From Lichenibacterium ramalinae (GTDB lineage Bacteria; Pseudomonadota; Alphaproteobacteria; Rhizobiales; Beijerinckiaceae): a DNA stretch of 64,000 bases. Below, piece after piece: positions 7,369 through 14,077 of this stretch (position 1 is its first letter; every line of letters begins with the position of its first letter). The translations under genes and the position numbers were made by a program. The stretch is from positions 1 to 64,000 of the forward strand of contig NZ_QYBC01000013.1 of NCBI RefSeq assembly GCF_004137085.1, written 5' to 3'. The notes below the pieces were generated by a model that was given only the letters and a program-made list of their open reading frames with translations, searched no databases and was not told where the DNA came from.

Positions 7369-7557
7369 GGCATCCTCTACTCCTCGCAGGACAACACCGA
7401 GGGCTACACGGACGCCGAACTGAGGGCGCTCAACAAGGAACTGGACGCGCGCGTCGAGGAGGCCCGCGAGCTGGCCGAGGAGGCTGGTCAGCACTTCTTC
7501 GACGAGGACGAGGAGATGGTCAGCAAGGCGTTCGCGGACGAGGTCGCCCGCCGCTGA
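7366..7557 (+). CDS. Small acidic hypothetical protein, 63 aa
   Basis: The protein is strongly acidic and helical ('DAELRALNKELDARVEEARELAEEAGQHFFDEDEEMVSKAFADEV'), with no recognised family. It begins inside the conserved 25-nt leader with AGGGA as ribosome site. It is followed by a stem-loop that recurs after each of the next two genes. High negative charge at small size is common for DNA-mimic or antirestriction proteins, but nothing here proves that role. Confidence 0.6.
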   Translation: MGILYSSQDNTEGYTDAELRALNKELDARVEEARELAEEAGQHFFDEDEEMVSKAFADEVARR

Positions 7558-7562
7558 CCTGA

Positions 7563-7606
7563 CCCTCGGTGATGCGGCCTCCGCCAGGGCGCCGCATCCA
7601 CGAGGG
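7563..7606 (+). repeat. Intergenic stem-loop, copy 1
   Basis: CCCTCG (7563-7568) pairs with CGAGGG (7601-7606). A GT/CA internal loop separates this from an inner 8-bp stem, GATGCGGC (7571-7578) with GCCGCATC (7591-7598). Copies with compensating changes follow the next two genes. Confidence 0.85.
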
Positions 7607-7623
7607 CCCGAGGCCCCGACACA

Positions 7624-7648
7624 ACCAGCACAGGGATACACGACCATG
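7624..7648 (+). repeat. Conserved 25-nt leader, copy 2
   Basis: This matches 7344-7368 at 24 of 25 positions (GGGAT instead of GGGAC) and ends in the ATG of the 7646 gene. Confidence 0.85.
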
Positions 7649-7933
7649 ACAAGCAGCCGCATCACCCAGTCCCGGATCGACGCCTACAAGACCTCCATGC
7701 AGAGCGAATACGTGGGCGGCGTCTCGGACGAGGTCGCCATTCAGGCCCTCGACGAATTCGACGAGGCCGTCGCGCGTCACCTGGAGATCACGGAATCCTG
7801 CGACATCGCGCTGACCTGGGACGAGGCGGCGGACGAGGTCGATCGGCAATTCCAGATCGAGCGCAGCGCCGCTGTGGGCAGAGCCATGGGTGCCGGTTAC
7901 CGGGCATCGTCGCATCCCGTCTATCTCGCCTGA
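7646..7933 (+). CDS. Small hypothetical protein, 95 aa
   Basis: This starts inside the second copy of the 25-nt leader. The protein is acidic and helical ('SDEVAIQALDEFDEAVARHLEITESCDIALTWDEAADEVDRQFQIE') with a short neutral C-terminus. No family is recognised and there is no signal peptide. It is the second of four orphan genes that share leader and stem-loop signals, so it probably belongs to one polycistronic or serially controlled cassette of the island. Confidence 0.6.
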   Translation: MTSSRITQSRIDAYKTSMQSEYVGGVSDEVAIQALDEFDEAVARHLEITESCDIALTWDEAADEVDRQFQIERSAAVGRAMGAGYRASSHPVYLA

Positions 7934-7938
7934 CCTGA

Positions 7939-7980
7939 CCCTCGGTGATGCCGCCGCCACGGTGACGGCATCCACGAGGG
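7939..7980 (+). repeat. Intergenic stem-loop, copy 2
   Basis: This has the same architecture as copy 1: outer CCCTCG/CGAGGG, the same GT/CA internal loop, and inner GATGCCG (7947-7953) with CGGCATC (7966-7972). The inner stem differs from copy 1 on both arms yet still pairs. Confidence 0.85.
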
Positions 7981-8043
7981 CCAGCGCGGGCCCGCCATTC
8001 TTCCCCTTGAGGGGTCGCCATCACGCGACAGGAGCACATCATC

Positions 8044-8442
8044 ATGACCGACCACGACACGACGACTGCCATCCACTGGCCCGACATGGACTACCCGGAC
8101 CCGCGCGACATCGACGAGGCCGTCGAGCGCGGCATCGAGATCGATCCCCGCTATGACCGCCTGTCGCCCGGCTGCTACGTCACCACGCTCGACCTCTCCG
8201 AAGCCGATGCCGCGCGGCTCGGGATCGAGGCCACGGTGGGGCTGTCGGTAACGCCCTCCAGCGTCACTCTGCTCTACGGCCCGGCCGAGGATCCGAACCG
8301 CGTGTTGGCCTGGGAGCCGGCCGAGGATGAGGCACAGGTGCTGGCCTATCGGCAGGCGCTGACAAACCCGGAGGGTGAAGCGCTCGATCTCGCCGAGCAG
8401 GCCATCCGTCGTGACACGGAGGCCGCTGCCGAGGCCGCCTGA
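8044..8442 (+). CDS. Hypothetical island protein, 132 aa
   Basis: Start MTDHDTTTAIHWPD has CAGGAG about 11 nt upstream. The protein is acidic. The middle looks beta-rich ('GCYVTTLDLSEADAARLGIEATVGLSVTPSSVTLLYGPAED') and the C-terminal 50 residues are helical and acidic. No family is recognised. It stands between copies 2 and 3 of the repeated stem-loop, so it is part of the same orphan cassette as the genes at 7366 and 7646. Confidence 0.6.
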   Translation: MTDHDTTTAIHWPDMDYPDPRDIDEAVERGIEIDPRYDRLSPGCYVTTLDLSEADAARLGIEATVGLSVTPSSVTLLYGPAEDPNRVLAWEPAEDEAQVLAYRQALTNPEGEALDLAEQAIRRDTEAAAEAA

Positions 8443-8488
8443 CCCTCGCATTGCCGCCTGCCCGGTCGGGTGGCGGCACCGGCGAGGG
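8443..8488 (+). repeat. Intergenic stem-loop, copy 3
   Basis: Outer CCCTCG (8443-8448) pairs with CGAGGG (8483-8488). The inner TGCCGCC (8452-8458) pairs with GGCGGCA (8472-8478). The inner stem is a third, different, still complementary sequence; the linkers between the stems are slightly longer than in copies 1 and 2. Confidence 0.8.
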
Positions 8489-8516
8489 CCAGGGAGCCCA
8501 GGCACAGGAGGACGAC

Positions 8517-9071
8517 ATGACGGGCTACCGGACGCCCACGCACAATTATGAGGTCGACGGCGACGACGTGCTCAGTCCACGGGTGCGCATTGTGAGCGGG
8601 ACGTACGCCCCGAACTACCTCAAGGACGTTCCCAGGCAGGCATTCCGAGTGAGGCTGCATCCGGCCTTGGAGGTCACGGGCCTGAGCATCCAAGACGAGA
8701 TCGAGGCGCAGCACGCCCGCGCCCGTGAGGCGACCGACGCCCCTTCACGGGTCACGGGTTTCGTGACCTTCGAGCGCGCTACCGGTTTTATCTTCGGCGC
8801 AGGCGTCACGGTCGAGGACGCCCGTGCCCATGCGATCGACGAGATACGCAACCTCTGCCTGAGCCGATTCGACGACGATACCCAGGCGAAGCAAGCCTTC
8901 AAGGAGGCCGTGTCCGACCTGGACACTTACCCAGCGACGGTTGCGCTCATCGAGGTCGTCGAGAAGCGGTCGTTCGACCGGTGGGAGATCCACGACGGCG
9001 CGGCCTGCACTCATGCCGAGGTCCATGGTATGGAGGCGGCCACCGACGATACGGGGATGCGGCCCAAGTGA
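8517..9071 (+). CDS. Hypothetical island protein, 184 aa
   Basis: The start at 8517 (MTGYRTPTHNYEV) has AGGAGG 6 nt upstream, so the earlier in-frame ATG is rejected. The protein is soluble and mixed alpha/beta. Notable segments are 'VTGFVTFERATGFIFGAGVTVEDARAHAIDEIRNLCLSRF' around residues 75-115 and a C-terminal 'RSFDRWEIHDGAACTHAEVHGME'. No family or catalytic motif is recognised. The stop overlaps the GTG of the next gene, indicating translational coupling to the RHH-like protein. Confidence 0.6.
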   Translation: MTGYRTPTHNYEVDGDDVLSPRVRIVSGTYAPNYLKDVPRQAFRVRLHPALEVTGLSIQDEIEAQHARAREATDAPSRVTGFVTFERATGFIFGAGVTVEDARAHAIDEIRNLCLSRFDDDTQAKQAFKEAVSDLDTYPATVALIEVVEKRSFDRWEIHDGAACTHAEVHGMEAATDDTGMRPK

Positions 9072-9361
9072 CCGACGACACGCCTCCGAAGCCCCGCCGC
9101 GGCCGTCCCCGCGTGTACGCCACGCCCGAGGAGGCCCGCCTCGCCGGCATCGCTCGGGCCAACGCCGCGACGCGGGCACGGCGGCAGGCGAGGATGCATC
9201 GCACCCTTTCCCTGACGGCTGCCACCCTCGCCAAGGCCGAAGCTCTCATCGCCGCGCGCGGGCTCGACGGGATCACCGGGTTCACGGATCTGGTGTCGGC
9301 CCTGGTCGAGGAGGAGACGGCGCGGACCAAATCAGGTGACGCGGGGGGCGCTGCGCCCTAG
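9068..9361 (+). CDS. Ribbon-helix-helix-like DNA-binding protein
   Basis: The GTG at 9068 overlaps the preceding stop (GTGA). The 97-aa protein begins with an AT-hook-like 'PRRGRPRVYATPEEARLAG'. It continues with a basic helix and ends 'MHRTLSLTAATLAKAEALIAARGLDGITGFTDLVSALVEEE', a strand-helix-helix pattern compatible with CopG-type repressors. It resembles the protein at 3621-3869 in plan. It closes the orphan cassette before a strong terminator and could be its autoregulator; that is inference. Confidence 0.55.
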   Translation: MTDDTPPKPRRGRPRVYATPEEARLAGIARANAATRARRQARMHRTLSLTAATLAKAEALIAARGLDGITGFTDLVSALVEEETARTKSGDAGGAAP

Positions 9362-9479
9362 GTTGAGCCTGTCCCGGGCCGGTGATCGGTCGGCCTGGGG
9401 ATGAACCGCAGTGCACCACGCCGAACCCGTCCTCGGGATCGTCCCGCCCTCGTGTGCGGGGATGATGAGAAGAACGAAA

Positions 9480-9508
9480 GGCCCGCCGGGGTGACCGGCG
9501 GGCCTTTT
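9480..9508 (+). terminator. Intrinsic terminator of the orphan cassette
   Basis: A perfect 10-bp stem (9480-9489 with 9495-9504, loop GGTGA) is followed by TTTT. It lies about 120 nt after the last cassette gene. Confidence 0.85.
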
Positions 9509-9654
9509 CGATTCCGGGGTCCGGAGGCCGCATTGTCCATGTGGGCGGGGACACACGGGGACAGACGGCAGGAAATGGCCGGGTTTTTCCAGGTATCTCA
9601 GGGTACTGTTTCACGGCCCAAGATCGGCTAAGTCCCTGATATCGGACATGATCC

Positions 9655-9705
9655 GTCTCGTTCGGGACGAGGGGGTCGTAGGTTCGAATCCTATCACTCC
9701 GACCA
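9655..9705 (+). other. 3' fragment of tRNA-Pro(CGG); likely attachment site of the island
   Basis: The segment has the anticodon arm TCTCG-TTCGGGA-CGAGG (anticodon CGG at 9663-9665), the variable region, a T-arm with GGTTCGAATCC, acceptor CACTCCG, discriminator A and encoded CCA. Upstream of 9655 the sequence (TCGGACATGATCCG) is not a tRNA D-arm or 5' acceptor, so only the 3' half is present. Such half copies arise when an element integrates at the tRNA 3' end. The intact gene should lie at the other end, outside this window. Confidence 0.8.
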
Positions 9706-9957
9706 TGATCTCCAGCGGCTTACCAGTGCCGCCATCACATCACCTTCGACCCTTCATCGATCTCTTTTCCATGCGCGACGTGTGTGCGGGGCCTGCACCG
9801 GCGTGGCGGGCGAAGGACGGTCAGCCGTCGGCCCGGCGCGGTCTGGAGGCGCGATCCTGGCGCCCCTGGCCGCGTAGCGATAGGCGACAGGGCAAGCGGC
9901 GCGAGAGACCGACCCGGAACCATCGCAGGCCCGACGGGCCGAGAGACCCTGTCAGAC

Positions 9958-9990
9958 ACGAAAAAGCCGGGCAGAGCCCGGCTTTTTCGT
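9958..9990 (-). terminator. Terminator after tRNA-Gly
   Basis: 15-bp arms (9958-9972 and 9976-9990) flank AGA, with A5/T5 tracts in the stem. It lies directly downstream of the minus-strand tRNA and can act in both directions. Confidence 0.85.
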
Positions 9991-9995
9991 TCGAC

Positions 9996-10070
9996 TGGAG
10001 CGGGCGAAGGGATTCGAACCCTCGACCCCAACCTTGGCAAGGTTGTGCTCTACCACTGAGCTACACCCGC
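9996..10070 (-). tRNA. tRNA-Gly(GCC)
   Basis: Read on the minus strand from 10070, the sequence folds as a cloverleaf. The 5' acceptor is GCGGGTG, the D-arm has AGCTCAGTGGTAGAGC, the anticodon loop is TTGCCAA (anticodon GCC), and the T-arm has GGTTCGAATCC. The 3' acceptor is followed by T and encoded CCA. A strong terminator follows. Confidence 0.95.
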
Positions 10071-10240
10071 ATCCGTGCCGCGTGGCGACGAGGTGGGTTT
10101 TGCCGGAGATCGCGGACGAATGCAAGCGCGTTGTTGCCCTGGCTCCGCCCCGCCGTCTCGGCCGGAAGCGAGGACGCGGGCGCAACGGATGTCGACCCCG
10201 CGACGTTCGCTTCGAGACAGGGCGGGGACGGGAGCGCGAC

Positions 10241-10627
10241 ATGAGGGCCATGGCATTGAAAGCGGTGCTGCTGGGTGGGCTGGCGGCGGGCATAGCGGTC
10301 ACCGCCGTGGCGGCCCAGACGCCCGGAGGGCAGACGGGCGGTACCAGCGGCGGCACCGGATCGGCCAGCTCGAACGGCGGCCAGGGCGATGCCGGGGGCA
10401 CGGGCCACGTCGGCGTCACCACCGAAGGCTCCGGGAAGGCGGCCACGACGCCCCCGGCGGCGGGCTCCACGGCGGGCGCCGGCATGGGAAGCCCGATGGT
10501 CGGGACAGGTGCCACCGGCAATGGCGGCGTCATGAGCGGGACGACCGGCACGGCTCCGGCGGCGGGCACGACCCCGGCCGTCGGAACATCGCCGGCCGCC
10601 GGGACGGGCGTGACCGGCACCAAGTAA
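10241..10627 (+). CDS. Secreted Gly/Thr-rich low-complexity protein
   Basis: The start at 10241 (MRAMALKAVLLGG) has GGAG about 9 nt upstream. A clear Sec signal peptide (basic start, hydrophobic core 'ALKAVLLGGLAAGIAVTAVAA') with a probable cut after AVAA-Q is followed by about 100 residues of Gly, Thr, Ala, Ser and Pro. There is a PAAGTTPAVGTSPAAGTG repeat near the end. No domain is visible. It is probably a periplasmic or surface flexible protein. The next gene encodes a protein of the same type, so the two look like a duplicated pair. Confidence 0.6.
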   Translation: MRAMALKAVLLGGLAAGIAVTAVAAQTPGGQTGGTSGGTGSASSNGGQGDAGGTGHVGVTTEGSGKAATTPPAAGSTAGAGMGSPMVGTGATGNGGVMSGTTGTAPAAGTTPAVGTSPAAGTGVTGTK

Positions 10628-10672
10628 GGCCGCACCGGACGGTTTTGCCGGCTGTCAGGGGAGATCGACGCG

Positions 10673-11080
10673 ATGAAGACGAAGTCGGGCGCCGCCACCA
10701 CCGCACTGATCCTGCTGCTGACCTCCGCAGCGGCCAGCGCGCAGACGACGACCCCTGGAGGGGGTTCCCCGTTGCCGGGCGGTGGCACCACGCGTGACCT
10801 GACCATGCCGGGCAGCGGCGGCGTCGCCGGGACGGGCCTCGGCGGCTCCACCGGCGGCACGGGCGACGGCACGAATGCGGGACATCCCACCGGCGGCGCC
10901 GGCGGGGCACCCGGCACGGGTGGAAGCGTCAAGGGCCCGGCCGGCCAAGGCATCGCGGGCCAAGGCTCATCGGCCGGCATCACACCCGGGACCTGGACGG
11001 CAGGCGCGGGACAGGGGACCGGGAGTGGCGGGACCGGTGGTGCGGCTGCCGGGGCGTCGTCGGGTGGCGCGTCGCACTGA
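10673..11080 (+). CDS. Secreted Gly-rich protein, paralogue-like
   Basis: The 135-aa protein opens with a signal peptide (MKTKSGAATTALILLLTSAAASA, cut before QTT). The mature part is almost only Gly, Thr, Ser, Pro and Ala ('GGGSPLPGGGTTRDLTMPGSGG'), with no cysteine or catalytic motif. GGGGAG lies upstream of the ATG. It follows the similar gene at 10241 by 45 nt in the same direction. Function is unknown; low complexity makes homology calls unreliable. Confidence 0.6.
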   Translation: MKTKSGAATTALILLLTSAAASAQTTTPGGGSPLPGGGTTRDLTMPGSGGVAGTGLGGSTGGTGDGTNAGHPTGGAGGAPGTGGSVKGPAGQGIAGQGSSAGITPGTWTAGAGQGTGSGGTGGAAAGASSGGASH

Positions 11081-11147
11081 CGCGGTCCCGCCGAGGCCGA
11101 AGCCGCTCAAGCGTTGGTTCGAGAGCGGTTCCGGCGGCAGGGGATCG

Positions 11148-11174
11148 CCGAGGCGATGCCGAGCCAGCCGGGGC
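11148..11174. repeat. 27-bp dispersed repeat, copy 1
   Basis: This matches 19387-19413 at about 24 of 27 positions (core CCGAGGCGAT.CCGAG.CAG). Both copies sit 4 nt beyond the stop codon of a minus-strand gene (yciB here). Confidence 0.7.
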
Positions 11175-11178
11175 CGCC

Positions 11179-11808
11179 CTAGAAGTGTTCGTCCGGCGGG
11201 ACGACGGTCTTGAGTTCGTGCCGCATGATCAGCGGCACCTGGGCGAGGGCGAAGACCACCGTCAACGGCATGGTGCCGAAGACCTTGAAGCCCGACCACA
11301 CGACGTCGCTCTGCGTGCGCCATACGATCTCGTTCAGCGCCGCCAGCACGAAGAAGAACAGGCCCCAGCGGAACGTCAGCTTGCGCCAACCGATCTCGTC
11401 GAGATGCAGCGCCGAATCGAGCACGATCGGCAGCAGGGGCTTGTTGAAGGCCAGGCCACCGAGCAGGGCCGTGCCGAAGATGCAGTTGATCACCGTCGGC
11501 TTGATCTTGATGAAGACCGGATTGTCGAAATAGAACGTCAGGGCGCCGAAGATCAGCACTGCCGCGGCCGTGACGACCGGCATGATGGGAAGGCGCCGCG
11601 TCAGCGCGTAGGAGGCCACCAGCGTCACCACCACTCCCACCATCAGCACCGCGGTGGCGACGTGGAGGCCGTAGCGCCAGGAGGCGAGGAAGAAGAAGCC
11701 GAGCGGGCCCAGTTCGAGCAGGAGCTTCAGCGTCGGGTCGATGGTGCGGCCCCGGGGCCGGGCGGCGGCGGGCGCTTCGGTCTGCTGGCCGTCCTCGATG
11801 GTCGTCAT
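11179..11808 (-). CDS. yciB: Inner-membrane septation protein YciB/IspZ
   Basis: The 209-aa protein has five to six hydrophobic segments and family-typical stretches: 'LLLELGPLGFFFLASWRYGLHVATAVLM', 'FDNPVFIKIKPTVINCIFG', 'WRKLTFRWGLFFFVLAALNEIVWR' and 'WSGFKVFGTMPLT'. The start at 11808 (MTTIEDGQQTE) gives a 25-residue cytoplasmic extension over the E. coli protein. The family acts in cell-envelope maintenance and septation at the inner membrane. It lies 105 nt downstream of ftsY on the same strand, the usual order in Hyphomicrobiales, and is probably co-transcribed with it. Confidence 0.93.
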   Translation of the reverse strand: MTTIEDGQQTEAPAAARPRGRTIDPTLKLLLELGPLGFFFLASWRYGLHVATAVLMVGVVVTLVASYALTRRLPIMPVVTAAAVLIFGALTFYFDNPVFIKIKPTVINCIFGTALLGGLAFNKPLLPIVLDSALHLDEIGWRKLTFRWGLFFFVLAALNEIVWRTQSDVVWSGFKVFGTMPLTVVFALAQVPLIMRHELKTVVPPDEHF

Positions 11809-11913
11809 ACCGTCCCTGTCATCATGCGGCCGGCCCCCGGCCCCCCGGGGCTGCGCCACCGGCGCTCGCTTACCCGCAAACTCCCGCCCCATAAAGCGGC
11901 GAAGCGGGTGATT

Positions 11914-13260
11914 TCATGGCTCGGCGGCGGCGGAACGGTCGAGCCCCGCGATGGCGCGGGCGAAATCACCGGCCGCGAAGGGTTCGAGATCGTCGATCCC
12001 CTCCCCGACCCCGATGAAATGCACCGGCAAGGCGAACTTCTCCGCCACCGCCACCAGGATGCCGCCCCGCGCCGTGCCGTCGAGCTTGGTCATGACCAAG
12101 CCGGTGACGCCGGCGACCTTGGAGAAGATCTCGACCTGGCTGAGGGCGTTCTGCCCCACCGTGGCGTCGAGCACCAGCAGCACCGCGTGCGGCGCGCCGG
12201 GATCGGCCTTGCGGATCACCCGCACCACCTTGGCGAGCTCCTCCATCAGCTCGGCCCGGTTCTGGAGGCGCCCGGCCGTATCGATCAGCAGGACGTCGGA
12301 GCCGTTCTCGCGGGCCTCCCGGATCGCGTCGAAGGCGAGGCCGGCGGCGTCGGCGCCCTGGGGCCGCGACACGACGGGCGAGCCGGTGCGCTCGCCCCAG
12401 ATGCGCAGCTGCTCGATGGCGGCGGCCCGGAACGTGTCGCCGGCCCCGAGCGTCAGCCGCTTGCCTTCCGCCGACAGTTTGGCGGCGAGCTTGCCGATGG
12501 TCGTGGTCTTGCCCGAGCCGTTGACGCCGACGATCAGCACCACGAAGGGCTTGTGGGCCGGATCCACCGCGAAGGGCACCGCCACCGGCGCCAGCACGGC
12601 CTCGACCTCGCGCGCCAGGATGGCCTGGACCTCCTCGGGGTCGATGCCCTTGTCGTAGCGTCCGCCGCTCACCGCGCCTGTGATGCGGGTCGCCATGGCG
12701 ATGCCGAGGTCGGCCCTGATGAGCACGTCCTCGAGGTCGTCGAGCGTCGCGGCATCGAGCTTGCGCTTGGCGAAGACGCCGACGATCCCCTCCTTGATGG
12801 AGGACGAGGACCGCGACAGCCCACCCTTGAGCCGCGACCACCAGCCGCGCTGCGAGGCGTCCGCCGGGGACTCGTCGGCCTCGGCCGGTGGCGGAACCGG
12901 GGGTGGCGGAGCCGGGGGTGGCGGAGACGCAACCGCAGTCGGAGCCGGAGGCGGCGGAGGCGCAACCGGAGCCGGAGCCGGGGCGGCCGGCACCGGGGCG
13001 GGCGGAGGTGCCGGCGCTGGCTCGGAGGTCGGCGCGGGCGTCGGCAAGGCTTCCGGCAAGGCTTCGGGAATCGCCGCCGGAGCCGGTCCGACGGGGGGCC
13101 GCACCTCGGCCGCCGGTGCAGGAGCCGGAGGCGTGGCGGGCGGCGCCGCTGGGGGTTCCGGCGCCGGTGCCGGCTCGGGTTCCGCCGCGGCACCGCCCCC
13201 GAACAGCCGCTTGAAGAACCCCGGCTTGCGCCGGCCGCCCTGATCGTCGTCCCCCGCCAT
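11914..13260 (-). CDS. ftsY: Signal recognition particle receptor FtsY
   Basis: The 448-aa protein starts MAGDDDQGG. Residues 10-23 (RRKPGFFKRLFGGG) form the amphipathic membrane-binding helix. Residues 24-125 are a Pro/Ala-rich disordered linker typical of alphaproteobacterial FtsY. The N domain follows from about 150, then the GTPase G domain with 'GVNGSGKTTT' (P-loop), 'DTFRAAA', 'DTAGR' and 'TKLDGTARGG', ending 'GVGEGIDDLEPF'. It receives ribosome-nascent chain-SRP complexes at the inner membrane. It is co-oriented with yciB and diverges from the pseudouridine synthase gene. Confidence 0.97.
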   Translation of the reverse strand: MAGDDDQGGRRKPGFFKRLFGGGAAAEPEPAPAPEPPAAPPATPPAPAPAAEVRPPVGPAPAAIPEALPEALPTPAPTSEPAPAPPPAPVPAAPAPAPVAPPPPPAPTAVASPPPPAPPPPVPPPAEADESPADASQRGWWSRLKGGLSRSSSSIKEGIVGVFAKRKLDAATLDDLEDVLIRADLGIAMATRITGAVSGGRYDKGIDPEEVQAILAREVEAVLAPVAVPFAVDPAHKPFVVLIVGVNGSGKTTTIGKLAAKLSAEGKRLTLGAGDTFRAAAIEQLRIWGERTGSPVVSRPQGADAAGLAFDAIREARENGSDVLLIDTAGRLQNRAELMEELAKVVRVIRKADPGAPHAVLLVLDATVGQNALSQVEIFSKVAGVTGLVMTKLDGTARGGILVAVAEKFALPVHFIGVGEGIDDLEPFAAGDFARAIAGLDRSAAAEP

Positions 13261-13329
13261 CGCCTTCGCTTTCCTCAATTGCGCCCGCGCGGCTCGCCAC
13301 GCGTCCCCGCTTCCGATAGACCCTGGGGC

Positions 13330-14022
13330 GTGCTGCCGATAGACCTCGCCCCCCGCCTCCTCTACCGCGACGCCCTGATGCTGGTGCTGGACAAGCCCGC
13401 CGGCATCGCCGTCCATCCCGGCCCCAAGGGCGGCGACAGCCTCGAGGCGCATTTCGACAGCCTGCGCTTCGGCCTGCCGCGCGTGCCGGCGCTGGCGCAT
13501 CGGCTCGACCGCGACACCTCCGGCTGCCTCGTCCTCGGCCGACACCGCAAGGCGTTGCAGAAGCTCGGCCAGCTGTTCAAGGCCGGCCGGATCGACAAGA
13601 CCTACTGGGCCGTGGTCGAGGGCTCGCCGGCAGAGGAGTCCGGCCTCATCGACCTCGCGCTCGGCCGCCGCGACGAGACGCGGGGATGGTGGATGCAGGT
13701 CGACCCGGCCGGCCAGCCGGCCGAGACGGCCTGGCGCGTGCTCGGCCGCCACGAGGGCCGCAGCTGGCTCGAACTCAAGCCCCGCACCGGGCGCACGCAC
13801 CAGATCCGCGTCCACTGCGCGGCCCTGGGCTGGCCGCTCGTGGGGGATCCGATCTACGGCGACCGTGCCGCCGGCGGCACGCTGCATCTCCTGGCCCGCG
13901 CCGTCTCGGTGCCGCTCTATGCGAGCCGCGCCGCGGTCGGCGCGGTGGCGCCGGTGCCGGGCCACATGGCCGATGCCCTCGCCGCCCTGGGCCATCGCGC
14001 GGAGCCGCAACCGGAAGGCTGA
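13330..14022 (+). CDS. RluA-family RNA pseudouridine synthase
   Basis: The catalytic motif 'AHRLDRDTSG' holds the essential Asp, preceded by 'LMLVLDKPAGIAVHPGP' and followed by 'PRTGRTHQIRVHCAALGWPLVGDPIYG', all hallmarks of the RluA group. The GTG at 13330 gives 230 aa and leaves 69 nt to the divergent ftsY start; no strong ribosome site confirms it. There is no S4 domain, as in the short RluA/TruC-like forms, so the target (tRNA or 23S rRNA uridine) cannot be assigned from sequence alone. Confidence 0.9.
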   Translation: MLPIDLAPRLLYRDALMLVLDKPAGIAVHPGPKGGDSLEAHFDSLRFGLPRVPALAHRLDRDTSGCLVLGRHRKALQKLGQLFKAGRIDKTYWAVVEGSPAEESGLIDLALGRRDETRGWWMQVDPAGQPAETAWRVLGRHEGRSWLELKPRTGRTHQIRVHCAALGWPLVGDPIYGDRAAGGTLHLLARAVSVPLYASRAAVGAVAPVPGHMADALAALGHRAEPQPEG

Positions 14023-14077
14023 TGCGCGATGGCGGCCCCGGCAGGCGAGTCAGGGACGCCGCCGACGTCCCGGCCGC

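Noticed and set aside
9735-10040. Minus-strand frame reading 'GSRVRIPSPAP' across the tRNA-Gly
   Set aside because: This is the well-known artefact of translating the tRNA T-arm; the tRNA gene explains it.
11185-14022. Very long plus-strand open frame opposite yciB and ftsY
   Set aside because: Only its last 230 codons (from 13330) match a family (RluA); the rest is the antisense reading of yciB and ftsY, caused by high GC.
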